Source: Ifrita kowaldi (Eukaryota; Chordata; Aves; Passeriformes; Cinclosomatidae). Taken from it: DNA of 64,000 nt. Positions within the stretch are counted from its first letter, which is position 1; each line of letters opens with the position of its first letter. The stretch spans positions 62,001-126,000 of the forward strand of contig VZRS01002651.1 of assembly GCA_013398055.1 (NCBI GenBank). Reading direction: 5' to 3'. A model generated the notes under the pieces. That model had not been told where the DNA came from and made no database searches. It was given only the letters and a program-made list of their open reading frames with translations. Positions 1 through 14,470 of this stretch are shown here, in pieces. A program made the position numbers and the translations under genes.

Positions 1-1236
1 TCGGTTTAGTGTCTGTTCTCATGAGTATTGAAATAAATTAGTTCAAATTAATACAGGACAAAGGAACTTCTAGATGACCCCTTGCATAGCAATGAGTTGT
101 ATAACAAGATTGGTGTTGAGTTGCATCTCTGTAAAGAATGGAGGTGGCTTTATCTAAGTAATGTTTCAGATGCAGCTGGTGTTGGCTGACCAAAAGAAAT
201 CTTCCAATTTTGGTTTAATCAAAAGGACTAATGTTGCTAGGGTGTGAGGGTGGAATAAAATGATTTTCTTTTAGAAAAAAACCCTGCCTTCATTGTATTA
301 ATAGCACCTGTATTCTGAGTAGTGAAAACTCCATCTCTCCCTCTCATCTCTAGGGCTTGCTGAGGTACTTGGATTTGCAGTTTTTTCTGAAGTATACATA
401 GCTGGTGCCCTTAGAATTTGTATTTCCGTAATGGGGGGTGGAAGAAGTCCCACCACCTTCAACAAAAGCAAGATGTTTATGCTTCTTCTGACATTCACAG
501 CTCTTGAAGATAAAATTTTACTGCTTCTACAGACAAGGGGGCTTGTGGTGTTTCCTCTGACTTGCTCTCATGGGTATCTAGTGTTTCCTTTCCGTCCTCA
601 ACAGTGAGATCTGATTCTTTTTCATGTTCTCTGCTATATCTGTGAGATAGCACTGTTTCCCATTTTTCTTTTCTCCCATGCACTAGAGAGTTTGTGCCCC
701 TGAATTTTCACCTGTCTCTTAGTAACAGGATTCCTCATTCTGTCTCCAAACTCGAGCTCTATGTACATCTGATAGTAATTTCTGATGTGCCAAGGGTGGT
801 ATATGCATCTCCCAACAAGACTGATGGTTTTTTGGTGGTTTTTTTTTTCATCTGTTCTGCAATTACAGGCTTAGCTATGGCCAGGGGTATTATCATGCTG
901 CAAGGTGTCATGGACTGTGTCACCAGCCAGGTATTGCAAGTAATAGGAGCCGGTAGTTCTGCTCCCTGAAGATACCAGTATCTCTGATTTCCATGTTTGC
1001 AATTTTCAGAGTTCAGCAAAATCTCTAGTTCTTGTCAGTTAGGAATGTACATGCTTGCTCACTGGGTTATTTTGAGCTTAGTTCATGCAGCATCAAATAT
1101 TAAGATCTCGCATTTATTTTTGTATACTTGCAGGTTGAGGTGAGTTTCAGCACAAGTTTCTGAGTAATATTATAATTATTGGCATTAAGATTAAAGTTGA
1201 AATGGAGCTATGTAGAAATATGTATCTGTAGCATAA

Positions 1237-1265
1237 GTGTGTGTGTACATACATGCATGCATGTG
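1237..1265 (+). repeat. (TG)n / ATGC simple repeat
   Basis: A short GTGTGTGTGT run passes into ACATACATGCATGCATGTG, an alternating purine-pyrimidine tract. It is a short microsatellite. Confidence 0.8.
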
Positions 1266-2020
1266 TTGAAAGACAGCAGAGCTTTGCTTGAGAGCCTGTC
1301 CATTCTTTCACCTACATCAGTTAAGCCAATAAAAAGTTTTAGGTTTCCATCCAAACCAGGCTTCCTCTGCTTTTAACTGTATAAATAGCTTTAATATTTC
1401 CATTCTGGGGCCTTGGATCATTGTACTAGGATTCCGATCTGGATGGGGATAGGAAGAGGAGAAGCTAAATAAATTAAAAAGTACATTTTATTTTTTGTTG
1501 CGGCTCACAAAGTTATGTAATTTTAGCACTGGATTGAAGGCAGGAGGCAAATAGAGTGGTCTGTAGTTGCATGACAACTGCAGTTTGTTGCGTGGATATC
1601 ATCCCATCACGCGCCCAGTGTCTAATTCCGATTGGATTCTCCTGGTGTGAAGAATCACACTTGCCATCAGTGGGATGTCCATCTGTCTTGAGCCTGAAAG
1701 CAGCTCAAGGATGCAGGCTGTAGAGGAGGAGTCTGTGGGATGGTTTCACTACGCCTATGAAGTCTGATGCACATGAGTTATAAGCAGCCAGTCTGTTTTG
1801 AGGGATCCTTTCTTGCACTGCTATGTGGTTATGGATGCAGATATTACTATTGAATTCCTCCATGGTGGCCTCTGAGGGAGCTGGACGCTCAGGCAGTTTA
1901 CAGACATTGGGGATGGTGTTTCTCTGGGGCTTGCCGGGCTTAGGAGGGCCGGCTGTTCTCATTTAAGATAATTTTAAGGGCTTCAGCTTTCTGGTGTAAC
2001 TGGAATCTGGTGAATGATAT

Positions 2021-2059
2021 TTTGGTTTTTTTTGGTTTTTTTTTGGTTTTTTTTTTTTG
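2021..2059 (+). repeat. GG(T)8-12 tandem pyrimidine-rich tract
   Basis: Three to four tandem units of GG followed by 8 to 12 T residues run into TTGCAGGTG. The run resembles a splice acceptor in composition, but no coding frame follows, so I call it low-complexity sequence. Confidence 0.75.
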
Positions 2060-3157
2060 TTGCAGGTGTGTAAGGAGTGGTGCCCATTCACTTGCTGTGC
2101 AGTGAGATTGTAAATCCCTCATAAATTGTTTGTGAATCACTTTGGGATCTTTCTGGCTGACAGGCAGATCCTGTGTAAGCACATCACCCAGCCCTGCAAA
2201 GCCCAAGCCTTAGGGAGCTAACCCAGCTGCCAAAGCAGCAGGTGTGTCAGCTCTGAGTTACCCGTGAGGAGCAGCTGTAGGCTCGAACTTTGCCCGTTTA
2301 TTTGCTCAAGGTTTTATCTCATCCTTTATTATACAGGCCAGTGAAAATGAGTATTTGCCGTGTCAGTTAAACCGGGGCCATGGAGTGGCAGCTCCGTGTG
2401 GGCTCGGTGGCCTCGCAGGTGAGTGAGCGGAGCCATCGCCGTGCCGGGGGGAAGGCCAAGCTTCCTGTGCCATCGCAGGAGATTGGGACACCTGAGCAAA
2501 CAGTGGGGCACACCGGGCTCTGGGGGTAGGGTGAATGGTTTGGTACACTCCAATGATTTTTTTTTAAAAATTTTTTTTTAATGTCTGTAGCTTTATTTTT
2601 TTGTTCTGGGGGTAAATTTTGACATTAGAGCAAGACAAGAGCACTCCAAACAGAAAGCTAAACTTGCGTTTTACTTTTAATTTTGCTTCAGGATTTTGCA
2701 AGTGGACAGCAAAATTAATATCCAAACAGAAATGTCTTCTGAATCAAAGGCCAAGTGGAAAGTGTAGCAGCAGTGTGCTGCTGTGCTCAAGATTGTTACT
2801 CTGAAAAAAACCAAAACACAACAACAATCCTCAACATTAACAAACCCCTGTGTTGCAATTGAAAGGGCTGGTTTTGGTGTAACATTTTGATTTTAGCTAG
2901 ATTGCATGTATTGAAGGAAATGTTTACTAACATTTGTTACCATTTCTGGTCTTCAGACCCCTGGCAGCAGACTTAGAGCCAGGCAGTGATGAATAATTTT
3001 CTGCCTAGTGCCTTCTAGGAGGATAAAGTGGCATCAGTTTCTGGGATTCAGAACTGTTTGCTGTTGGAGTTCAGGCATCCATATCCCAACACTGGTTGGG
3101 AATTAGACGTGTAATGTGAATGTTCCAAATATGCAGGAAACCATCTGGTTGCTCAGA

Positions 3158-3245
3158 AGACCTGATCTCTGCCCCGGCTTACCTTCAGCAGCTCATTTGA
3201 CTACTCTGTGCCTCAGTTTCCCATTTTATCTGCCATGTAACTTAA
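3158..3245 (+). mobile_element. MIR/CORE-SINE relic (partial)
   Basis: The stretch reads like the middle of a MIR element. A segment resembling 'GATC..CGGCTCTGCC' is followed by the diagnostic CTCTGTGCCTCAGTTTCCC at about 3203 and an ATTTTATCTG-type segment after it. MIR and related CORE-SINEs are tRNA-derived, non-autonomous elements that were active early in amniote history. Both ends are eroded, so the limits are approximate. Confidence 0.6.
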
Positions 3246-3249
3246 TCTC

Positions 3250-6200
3250 TTTAGCTGTTAAACAATTTTAAATGGGACTGCCTTCCATTATTCAAAGCAG
3301 CTGTTCTACTGCAACACAGTCTTAATAATAAATGTAAACAGCTATGGTCTTTGGATAGTCAAAATAAATTTAGTAAGATTCTGGTTAATTTTTGATTTTT
3401 CAACAGTGTTACCAAGGGTTGATCTTTGGACCTATATAACCAAACTTTTTCCTTGGTTGCTTTCTGTTATTCTGCCTTTCGAAGGACTTTGTGGAAAAGA
3501 AAGCAGTATAAAAATCACACAACCGGTTTGGCAGGTCCTGTATAAACAGGAGAAACGCCAGGAAAAGTCTTTATGTCTTTGTTGCCAGCTTTAAAAAATC
3601 AGGTTAATTTTCTCCTAATGAAAACTTCAGCTGTCGCTCTGTGTGAGGTGGACTGTGGGGATGGGCCTGTGGTGGAAGAGGCTTGGGGTGCTTGCTGGAA
3701 GGAATATGTGTGTCCTCAAATGCTGGGAATATTGTCTCAGTCACCTTCTTGGCTGTAGGAACAGAAGAAGCATTTTATCGTGGTTCTTGTAAGCAGACTT
3801 GTTTTCTTTTTTCCTTCTCCCATCTCCTCTGACAGTCTCACAGCTCAGCTCTGGTGTTAAACACACCCTGCTTGATTACCTGGGGGTGATTGATGTCCCC
3901 CGTTTTGCTTGTACCAGGAGAGAACTGTGCTGGTATTTAAGATTGTGTAGCTGTGAGTTGGGATGGGTGAGGAAACCTGCCTTCCCAAATGGATCTGTGC
4001 CGTTGCATAACCGTGGGAAGGGTTGGAGTGCCTCTGTCCTGATTCTTGTGGCAAAGGAGGGATGTGTTTCTGGAACGGCTTTGAAGCTCTCTTCTGATTT
4101 AGGCCATCTCTGCTGCCACTTGTGAGCTGAGAGATTTCAGTCAATGTGTTGACAAGGAGGAGCGTTAGAAATCAGAAGTTCCTATGAGGAGGATGTTTAA
4201 AATCAATGCTAAAATGCAAAATGAAATTATGCATTCTGAGAGCTTCTGCAATTTGTCCATGTCATTTTACGTCTCTTGTAGTTCATCCTTCTGTTTCTAG
4301 AGCAGCAGCATAACCCCAGAACCACGGCCATGTGGGTAGAGGGTTGAAAGGGGATTTAGGTAACTTGCTGCTTCTTCCTGCACCTCTGTTTCCTAATTGT
4401 AAACTAGGATTTGAACAGGCTCTTCCTCTGGTGCTTCACTATCTTGACTATTTTGGCTTTGAGCTCATCAGGGCTGTCCTCTGCTCACTGTTTCTGGAAC
4501 ACTTTGGGCAATGGCCCTGTGTTTGCTTCTGAGTGCTATCACTGTATAAATGTCAAGTCCTAACCGTGGGGTTCAGAGCCATATAGGAGAAAACATTGTT
4601 TTCTAAGATGTCAAAGTAGTTTTTTCTTTAGCCTCTGTACCCTGAACGGGTACCTAATCTGCTTATGTTTTGGTCCCTCCACTTGTAGAGGTGAGTGTAA
4701 TAACACTTCTCTTCATTGCAAGAAAGTGCTAAAGATATTATAGGACGTATTTAAATAGTGTAGTAATAAGGACCATGAAGAAGCCTTCAGATTGTGTTAA
4801 AATGGGCTCAAGACTAGCACTTTACTCTTCTTTTTAAAGGTGTCTGGAGTTTACTCTATTTCAGCTGGCTCAGTTCCCAAGCCTCTCACTTTTGTAGTGA
4901 GGCAATATTTGCAGGTCAGAGGCAGTCTTATGGTAAGGGTGGAGCGGCTCTCGCTACAGTGTCCATTCAGATGTGAACCGGCAATGCTTAGTTGTGAAAA
5001 CAAGCCAAAGATAACCAGAGTGAAACTTCAGCACTTCTGTTCTGCCAGGAACAACATCATGACCAATGCTTCAGGATTATGAACTAAAACAAAATAATAA
5101 TTTGAGGAAGAACAAAAAGCGATGCAGAGGTTGAAAGGAACAATTAAAACAATTGGGGAACTTAACGAACAGGAAAAGCTATGTCAGAAGGAAAGCAGCT
5201 AAACTGAGATTTGTCAGAGGATTTGACACACCTGTGGGCCTCAGCATTTATCCCATTGTCCTGTTGGCACAACCAAGGCACTGAGGGCTGTGATAATGCC
5301 ACAAGTTGTTTTGGAGAGTCAGTAGCAGGTCTGGGAACTTGTGTCCTCACTGTTTCTCTTCAAACCTCTTCTGTGGAGCTTCTTGTATGCTTTGCTGTCT
5401 GGCATCTGCCACCCAGCCCTGTACAGCACCACTTTACAGGAGGTGATCCACTTCTTATTCCTCTTCTGAGTGCTGGGAGTGCCCCTGGAATTTCCAGAGT
5501 GAAGGAATAAGGCCTGTGTGGGGTGTACCCTGTCACATGGACAGGTCATACCTGGAAGGCATCTCTTGTTTTCAGAGCAGTTGGGAAAGGATTGCTAATA
5601 GCTCTCCTTACGCAACAGAATATTCACCCGCTTAGTTCATTACTTATTAGCTCCAGGCAGGGACATGGCAGTTTTGTTAACAGCAATGGTCAAATCATTA
5701 GAGTGTGCAGCATTAATGGAGGAGAAAGCATTTAATAAAGAGCCATCACTTGACCCTGTCATTGTCCATGGAATATAGACCGTACGGTTGAATTCAGGCT
5801 CTGCTCTTTTCCTGTCATCTACCACTTCTTAAAAGTATGTCTTGCTTGGCAGCTTCAGCTGCTCTTGGAACACAAATGAAAGCACATATATTCTTCTTTT
5901 AGGTCAGATAGGCAGTACCGTGACCAGCTGTTTCTGTACAAATATATTTTAAAACTCCGCTCAAAGTTCTGCCAATCTTGATGGTCCTGTGCTGGAAGGA
6001 CCATGTTTTATAGGAAATAAAAGATTTTACTGTGCTTCAAGCTATCCCCAAGGTGGTTTTTTTTCTTTTTCTAAGTAGTATTTTGGTATCTGATGATCAG
6101 CAAAAATTTCAGTTTCTTCTACTTTGCATTATCATACCATTAGACTGCTGACGGGAGAGACCTTACAAAAGCTGCTAAATAGCTTATTTTAAAAAGAATT

Positions 6201-9200
6201 CAATTTTTGTACAGGGTGACCTGCTGCAGGTTTTGTTTCTTTTTATGTAATTCTGCTTCTTTTAGTGGTCTCCCAATGCATCTTTATGTTTTAATCACAG
6301 CTTCTTATCTGCAATATGTCTTCCAGGTTACCTTCTCTTCCCTCTGTTTTTATTTCCTTTTGGATGTTGGGCTGTATCTGTCATTTCTTCTGTCCATCTC
6401 AGTAGTTCCTTTAGTACTTCCTTACAAGCTAGATCTTGTAAAACTTGCCTGTCTTGCTTACATAGGGGGGTGTGTGTATGATGCAGAATGAAGAGCCTGC
6501 AAATGTGCAGGATGCAATATTCTAAGTGAAATCCTACCAGCTGTTTTTTATATACTCTCCTTTGTCAACTAGAGTTTCCTTTTCTAGTCACACTGATCTT
6601 AATGTTGTTCACATTGAAGTAAGTAGCTGGAGTAGGTGAAAGAATAGGGGGAGAGGAAGATTGTAATTTGATATTTCTTCCATATACAGTTTCTGTACAG
6701 TAGTCAAGGTCAGTGCAAGTGTGGCCCTTTCTAGGAACTCCCTCTGCATTTAATGTGTTGGGAGTTGAATACTCTGAATCTTTGTGATATTTTATAGTGG
6801 CAAACATCCATGATCTCTTGTTCCTGGACTAGCTTATTAAGACAGTCTTTGAGAATGGGTATTTTATTTGGCTGTCTTCTCTCGTTGAGGATTCTGTTCA
6901 GTTTTACTGAAGTAGATCTGCCCATTTTTTTACCAGCAGCCCTTATTATAGCTGTCCTATTCCCAGACTGGCCTAGATTCTCTCTGGAAAATTGTTTTTA
7001 CCTGCTTAGAGGTGTTTTGGAACAAGGGGATGTGGCCCTGCCATGCTGTGTGTGCTGGGTTACTGTGGCGCTACTTGTATCTTCAGGAGCAACAAACTGT
7101 AAGGTGTAGCATTAGACCTCCTCATGGCACCCCCGGGTTTCTCTGGGCATTTGGCATGTCCTTTCTCATGGAAAGTCTGCCAGAAGCCTGAAGTGTGGAG
7201 AAATGCTGTGGTGGAAATGCAGGGGTGCTGTGTATGCCAGTAGTAAGGAGATAATAGATAAGGAGAGACAGTAAGCTTAAGTTACTGGAGAAGAGAGAGA
7301 CTGAGCCTCGTATGTGGATTTTACTTCCACCAGTGGAAATCTGGACCAGAAACACTGTTTAAAAAAAAAAGTCACTGAAGAATTTTGCAGTTACAGATGG
7401 GAGCAGGATCCAGCTGTGAAATGGGACTAAGAAGGGTAATTTCTTATATTTGTAAGTGGTATTTTTAAAATTTATATTTCCGGATGTTGCAGCTCCACAG
7501 GAATTCTGTTTCCATCAGTGACTGAGGGTTAAAAGAAGCTATGGCTTTCATGTGAATTACTCTCCCATGATTTTTCCACTACTTAATTGATGGGCAATTA
7601 GATATCCCAGGATAGTGAATGAGTTGACCTCGTCTGTGTGGCAGTTCTGACCTGTGATTTGTGCTATGTAAATATTTGATATCCTCTGTTGTGAGGGATC
7701 CTGTTCACAGTAATTGTAGCTTCAGTAGAAATGTTCAGAAAGCAGTGCACATCCATGGTAGGAAGATCAGAAATTATGATTGTCCTTGGATATGTGTTTG
7801 AATGCATAGTAACATTGTGACTTTGACAGCTCAGTAATGCAACCAAGTAAAAACACTTGTGCCATGCCAGCCCTGAGATGCAGAAGAGGAGCTTTCCCAT
7901 AACACATGAGAGGGCAGCTCCCTGTACACCATGTTTCCCCTTAGTCTTCCCATCTCAGTTTCATGGCCTGCAGGAATCTTGCCCTGAAATGAGCACATGA
8001 CTGCAGGAAGGGTGTTCAGGGTGTTAATTCCCACGCACACAGGCAGAGTTGTACAACCACCGTATGTTACAGAGATGAGGCTCCCCAGCCCTGCCTGTTT
8101 TAGAAAAGAGAACACAAAAAGTGCAGTGAAATATCTCTGATGTGCAGCTAAGCCTGGAAAGTTCTTCTCTGTTGCCTTCCTTGCTTCCCTGCTGCTTACT
8201 CACTGGCCACAGCACTTCAAAGCCTCATGTGGGATTTTTTTTCCCCAGCTGTGCAATTCACTGTCTCTCTTGAGCCTTCTGTGGTGCTTTGTGTGGAGTG
8301 AGTGTACCAACAAATCATGATACAGATGCCAGAGGGACCCTTGTGGGTCACAGTAGTGGCCCACCTTTCTCCATGCCCTGCTTAGACAAAGGTCAGTAGC
8401 AAGTTCTTCGGAGGAGAGTTGCAGTGACAACCCCATAATGCAAGTTTTGGAGTTGCATGTGGAAAAGGGCTGGGAACAGATAGTTTCTTAACATCAGGCA
8501 CTTGAATTCGTGGTTGACTTCTGCCTTGAAGTAGTAGGTCGGGGGGGCCAAGTCCCAGCTTTACTGCCTCTTCTTGGAGCCTTGCTGCAGAAGGGTGGGT
8601 GGATAGATAAGGCTTTACTCCTGTTTGGAGTATGATGATTCCACTCCCAAATTCTGAACCAGAATCTGCCTCTCATGTATTTTCTGCTGCCTAGCTGGGA
8701 TATCTACAGATAAATTCTTTCTTATACATATAAATGACCGATCCTTTCATGAATCATACTGAGCTTTTTGCCTTAGTTTTATCTTCTAGTTTTACCTGAT
8801 ACTATCTTCTCACAACCTGTTCTACTCTCTATTCCCCCATATTAGCAGCAAAGAAATACTTTCTGAGCATGTGGTTCAGCTAGTTTTTTGCTTCTTTGAT
8901 ACTTGCTAATTTGAAATATTTTGGAGAGCTTATACAATAATGCAACCGTATCATGGCATTTTCAATGGCAACATTGACCTCCTCACACTGCCTTTTCATA
9001 GCACCTGAGTGCATTGATATTGCTGTCTGTACAATTTTAATTAGGACAGTGGCTATAATCACTACGGGAGAAGCATGAAGTTCCCCACTGTCTCCTTCCC
9101 CTTCCCTTTGCGATGAACCATTGGACCTCTGTGTTTGTTTTTTATTTGCTTGAGTAAGGACTGAGGCATGAGAGGAGAGCCATCACCTGCCCCTGAGCAG

Positions 9201-12200
9201 GGAGGACAGGCTGGAGGGAGGAGTCAGGGAGGAACTGAACTTCACAAAATTGCGAAGGTTATTGACACAATCTCTGCTCTCTGCCCAGGAAACGAGATGT
9301 TAATCTTTTCCCAGTGCTGCTTTGCATAATGTCCATTCCAGAGAGCTGTGTTTGTTTTAATTTCTCTAATTACTGATAGTGTGCTGATTATGCTGCTATA
9401 GATTTGACGTGAATTGCTATATTAATGGGATCAAAAATTAGGAGATGTCTGCCATGGAAATTAAGAAGATGACAGCCGCTGGGGGAGGGGAGGGAAGTGG
9501 AGAGTTGAATTCATACCCTGTTACTGCAGAGCTCTAGTTGGCTTTTTTTGGAGCCTGAGCCTTTGTCCCTGGCAGAAGTTGGAGTATGCAAACTATAACA
9601 TTGACCAGAGTCCCCAAATGTGCTATACAGTCCATTAGGGGCTCTGATTTCCTTCCTGCTCCCTATGTTAGACCTTGTAACTCATCTCATAGTGGTCTTC
9701 TGGACTTTCATATCCAGCTATGGTATTGCATACAAACCACTGGTGAACAGTGCATCTGCCTTCCTTCCCTTTCCTCTTCTCCTGACTTGCTTCGCTAAGG
9801 ATTAACTTATGTGAATCTCCTGCTCTTTTCCCCTGTCCCTTGGCCTGTCTTTTCATTTCATGGCAGAGGTACACCAGCATCCTGGGAGGCAAATGTGTGT
9901 CAGCTTTCACTCTCAGTTCATTTCTCCCTAGGTGGTATCATTATGTGCAGTATAGGAGGAAGCTTTTATGCAGTGATTAGGGTCAGCTGCCTTTTCTGTC
10001 CAGCACGAGGTATTTGCAGGCCACCTTGGCTGTTTTGGTTTCCTGAAAACTGCTGCACAGGTAATGCATTTCGTTGCTTTATCAATTAGAAGAGGTAGTT
10101 TTACTGTATCACCTATCCAGCTACTGAAATAATCATGTCATTGGGATAACATAAGAGCTTGCTTAGCAGACTTTCTTACAAATTTTATTTTCGTTTCTAC
10201 AAAAACATGTATGTTCTTTGTGCCTGCCATCTGAGTGAACTTAGTAAAGGGACAAAAAGACTATGAGATTGCAAGGCTGTTACTTTGGATTTTAGAAGGG
10301 TGCAATTATATCAAAAGCCTGAAGCTATTTTTATTTGCAGCCTCCCTCAACCTCATCCTCAACTGTTAGACTTCTTTTAAATTTAATTTTGATACTTTGA
10401 TTTTTTTATTAATATTTTTATTTTAGCAATATGAGTTATTTGTATTCCTGACAGAGACAATTCTGTTCAGGTAGATTTTGTTAGTAAAGAATGTACCCTG
10501 ATTCTTCAAAGTGAAATCAGTGTGTGCTTTGGCTTTGGGAGTCTAGTCAGCTGTTACATACATGCCTACTACCTAGTCATGGTCAGTATAGCTTTTGATT
10601 TAGACAGGATGGTTTGATCTATGGCATTCTCAGCAGCTGAATATTTAGTAAAGAGAAAGAACCCTTAGATTCTCTTGATTTTTAGCCATGTATTTCAGCC
10701 TGTCTCTGCTCAGTTGGGCAGGTGAAAGCATGTCCTACTCTCTCTGGCTGGTTGTCCAGGTGGCACTCTTGGAGCACCAGCCACCAGAGTAAACCCCAGC
10801 GAGGGCCTTCCATAAAAATTGACTTCATGTAGCTCTTCAATTACTGTAAGCAACATGAAATTTCATGGTGAAACTTTCTTGACTCCCTGTGAGCTGAAGA
10901 AACCGATCAAAAATGATGACAGCAAGCAATATGCCATGTGTTTTAGTCACCTCTTTGTGGCTACTGGCAAAGTGCTGGAGAGTTGCTGTTTTGAAATTTC
11001 TTAGTTGGTAATTGTTTGGGGCTGAGCATTTGGTCACTTGTAGGTTTAGATGTTTATAGAGTCCCCAGGCAGGTGGCAAATATGGAATGTGGTAGTACCA
11101 AGCTCTTTCCTAGCACTCATCACCAAAAATCTCAAAGGACCACATCAAATGTGTATTGATTTAGTTTCTTTTACCAGTAGATTAAGCTGCAACAAGGCTG
11201 TTTGCTCAAGAACATGCAAGGTTCGTGCAGATTCTACCAGCACTACCTATCCTTCCTCCCAAGCTGTGGCTTGAACAAACCTACCATTCTTGGCCTTAAT
11301 ACAAAGGGAAATATTAAACTTGACTAGTTAGGAAATGCTTTCAGAAAAATTCCTAGTAGCAGAGTATCTGGTTGCATAACCTTAGAAGCATGAGACACCA
11401 GCCATGTTTTTGTTTGGTGGATCCCACAGAGAGAAGCACTGGGCAGTTCTGGAGTTGTGAAGATTAATGCAATCCGTTCTCAGTGGTGTGAACACAATAA
11501 GTACCTCCTGGAAACGTGACTCTAAAAAGCCTCAGAAAGCCTGGAGGAGCACGTGTGACCTTGTGCATTGACTGTGCAGGCCGGGCACTGCGTGTGGCTG
11601 AGCACAGAGCAGGGGCAGGTTGCAGAACTAGACCGGTGTTTGCAGTTCTGCTGCCAGCCACGTTACTGCCCCATGCTGCAAACAGGGATTAAGCTAATTT
11701 TTTCCACAAGCCCAGTGTCTTGACCTCCCTGTGCCATTACCATTCCACACCTTTTGGAAATCCGTCCAGGACAGTTACAAGGGCAGCTCTTTCAGCATGC
11801 AATTGTTAAATGTATTGCCCTTGAGAGGCACATGCTGTCCTTTGTCAAGACAGCTTAACTCTGAAATTACTTAGCTCATTTGAGCTTTGCTCTTGCTGTA
11901 ACTCAGGTTGTCTGTGTGTCTAATAAAAAGAAAAAGACTTACCTAATGTCTGTAAATTGCTTTGATATTTAGGCTAAAGGTGCTGACAGAAAAATGCTGG
12001 ATTAGCAAGAGAGGGCATTTCAAAGGCACTAATAGGAGTTGGGTAGCTAACTCCCCTTCGTGCCTTGTAAAATGCCTTCTGCAAATAGTAATTCACACAG
12101 TACCGTGGACATCCAAGATGTGTGGGAAAAGTAACTGCAGTTCCATATCTTGTTTGGTTTTGGCTGTCCTGTCCTTATGAATACTAGGCAACAATGAATC

Positions 12201-14470
12201 AAATACATTTGTTTATAACAGTAAATATCAATGAAGCTGTCATGGTATAAATCAAGTTATGATATGCCTTTAGGATATTGATCAGTAAAGGCAGCACATA
12301 CTGGAAGCATAATGTCTTAGTTTGATACAGCACCTCCTGGGTCTTGAGGGAAGTGGATGGGTTCTGGATTTAATTTCATTTTCCACCTGCTCTTGGGCAG
12401 TGAGGAGACCCTTTGAAGCCACTTTGTCTTTGCAGTGGTGATTCAGTGAGCAGGAAATGTGACCTGAGCTTGGACTGTATCCCGCATTCTTCAGGAGAGA
12501 GGCAAAGGACATTAGGTATCCCACCTACCTATCCTCTAGTGCTCGTTTGCAGAGGCAGGCATCTGTGCGGCTGTGTTTCAGAAGTGTTCCTCTTTTTATA
12601 AATATCTCCATGAACAAAGCGAGCAGCTGCAGTGTGGTTCGATTATCTGTGCTGTGGATCGCAGCAGGAAATGCTGGGAAATGCCTGGTCTCCCTCCCCT
12701 CCAGGGTGAGAGGTGCAGATGGGCACGGAGAGCCACACCTCTGGAAAGGGAAGCACAGAGTCAGCCGGTTTGGGTTGGGGAGGGAGTTGAGTGAATTGGA
12801 AATGGAGTAATGCCTCATAGCTCCACAGGCGCGTCTTTCATCACGTCCCAGTGAACGTCCCCATTCGGCAGCCACGGAAAACTGAATTCATGCAAGCTAA
12901 TGGGTTGCTGCGGCCTGGACAGTGATGAGTAGAAAGAAACTGAGTTTGTGGGAGACAGGAACATAAGATTGAACAATTTCTTTTTAAAAAGTACTGAGCT
13001 GACAGCCACAGAAGCCATACTTGCAGAAATAATAAAGTGATGGTGGAGTGGAACAGGCCTGTCTTCTCACTCTGTCTAAACCTTTAATAGTTTGTTCTCC
13101 ACATGCTCTCAGTCTTCTCTGCCTTGTGGTTATAAGGTATTGTGGTGGGACTCCTGATGTTGAGGCTAAACTTCTGGTTCTGCCTGAGCTCCTGAGCAGC
13201 AAACAGCACCTTGCAAAAGAATGAACTGAACTTGCTTTGAAGCGGTGGCTGCAAGACTTTCTAGGTGTCCCATTTATTTTTGGACATGTCACCTAATCTG
13301 CCTCCAGAGTTTTTTGCAAAGCCTCCTCTTCCCTTTGGTGGTAAAGGCGCTAAAATTACATTCTGCAGGTGCCTCTGTCAGCCTCAGTCTATTTTCCTGT
13401 CTCATGACTGTGATAATGCTGTGGTTTGTCATGAAAGCAATTACCTTCTCTTGGTCTAGCACCAAATTTGTCTTTTCCATTTGCCAGAGATCGAGGTCAG
13501 GGCGAGAGGCTGCCCTTGTACTGTCCTGCAAATGTTCAGAAATTATGGTAGCTCCTTCTGCTTCTGTATGTGCAGGGATGTAAATCCATGCTGTTTGCAC
13601 TGGCATTATTGCATGTCAGTAGCATGGTTTGGGAGAATGCATTGCCTTCCAGGAAGCATATGAGAATGTTTTTCTTTATGTTCCTGTAAAATTGTGGCTA
13701 TGTTTATTTACAAAGGGTATATTTTGTACTATGATTGGAGTACATGATTGGAGGTTTAGAATATGGAAGAATTTTCCTGTCAGATCGCATAAAGTTTCAG
13801 TCTTAGATCTCTTGTCAGGCATTTTCATAAGTAAAAACCTAACTGTGACAATTATGAAACTAAGACAACATTTACAAATTGCCCTTTAACTCTATTTGAC
13901 TGTATTTGGTTGCAAGTTAAACTACTTCAAAGAAGGTAATAGTAACTCAGCAAAAACAAAAGTACTTTACTTGATGGTAAATAGTCTTTAGTGACGTGTT
14001 TTTCTGCAGCAATGACAAAAGTTATTGATGTCTCTAAAAAGGTAGGAGTGCAGTGCTAAACACTTACCTTGTTCAGATCATGACTGATCTGTTAGTGTAA
14101 GATTAAGTGGGTTTGGCACTTCAGTGGTACTCATGCATGTATCATGGAGGTGCTGTCAGATTTTCACTTACATAAAACCCCTGGGGTCTCCCCATTTGCA
14201 TTTCACTTCCCCTTTCCTCCCTTGGCAAATTTCTGAGAAGATTCTTGGAAACTTCATGGACCTTTTGAAAATTAAACCCCCCCACTCTGAAAGGTGCTTG
14301 GCCCCCCTGCAGCACTGGGCAGCGCTGGCCACCAGTGCTGTGTCTGTGCTCTGTGGCTCCCGGGGCAGCTGGTGCATCACTAGTGCTGCTCCCATCACCA
14401 GGCGCACACTTCCTTCCTTCCACCCACTTCCCCCTCCTCTGCCATGGTTTCACACCCCTGTTCCAAAGTT
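3250..14470 (+). other. ETV6: ETV6 intron 1, proximal part (non-coding)
   Basis: About 11 kb of AT-rich sequence leads to the exon 2 acceptor. All open frames of 60-147 codons here show no family motif, no splice-site logic and no bias I can recognise. A weak MIR-like stretch at about 13268-13415 contains GTCACCTAATCTGCC and later CAGCCTCAGTCTATTTTCCTG, and is too eroded to call firmly. I see no RNA gene. Confidence 0.55.

Larger units (their letters stand above)
1..3159 (+). other. ETV6: ETV6 intron 1, distal part (non-coding)
   Basis: This is assigned to intron 1 because it lies upstream of exon 2 on the same strand; the distance to exon 1 is unknown. It is AT-rich with many short unrelated open frames and no recognisable protein. 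A GC-richer stretch around 2360-2530 has a few CpGs, but its sequence does not encode the short ETV6 exon 1 peptide. The microsatellite and T-rich tract listed separately are the only distinct structures I see. Confidence 0.6.

Noticed and set aside
2360..2530. GC-richer stretch considered as ETV6 exon 1 or its promoter
   Set aside because: It does not encode the short exon 1 peptide in any frame and has too few CpGs for a promoter island.
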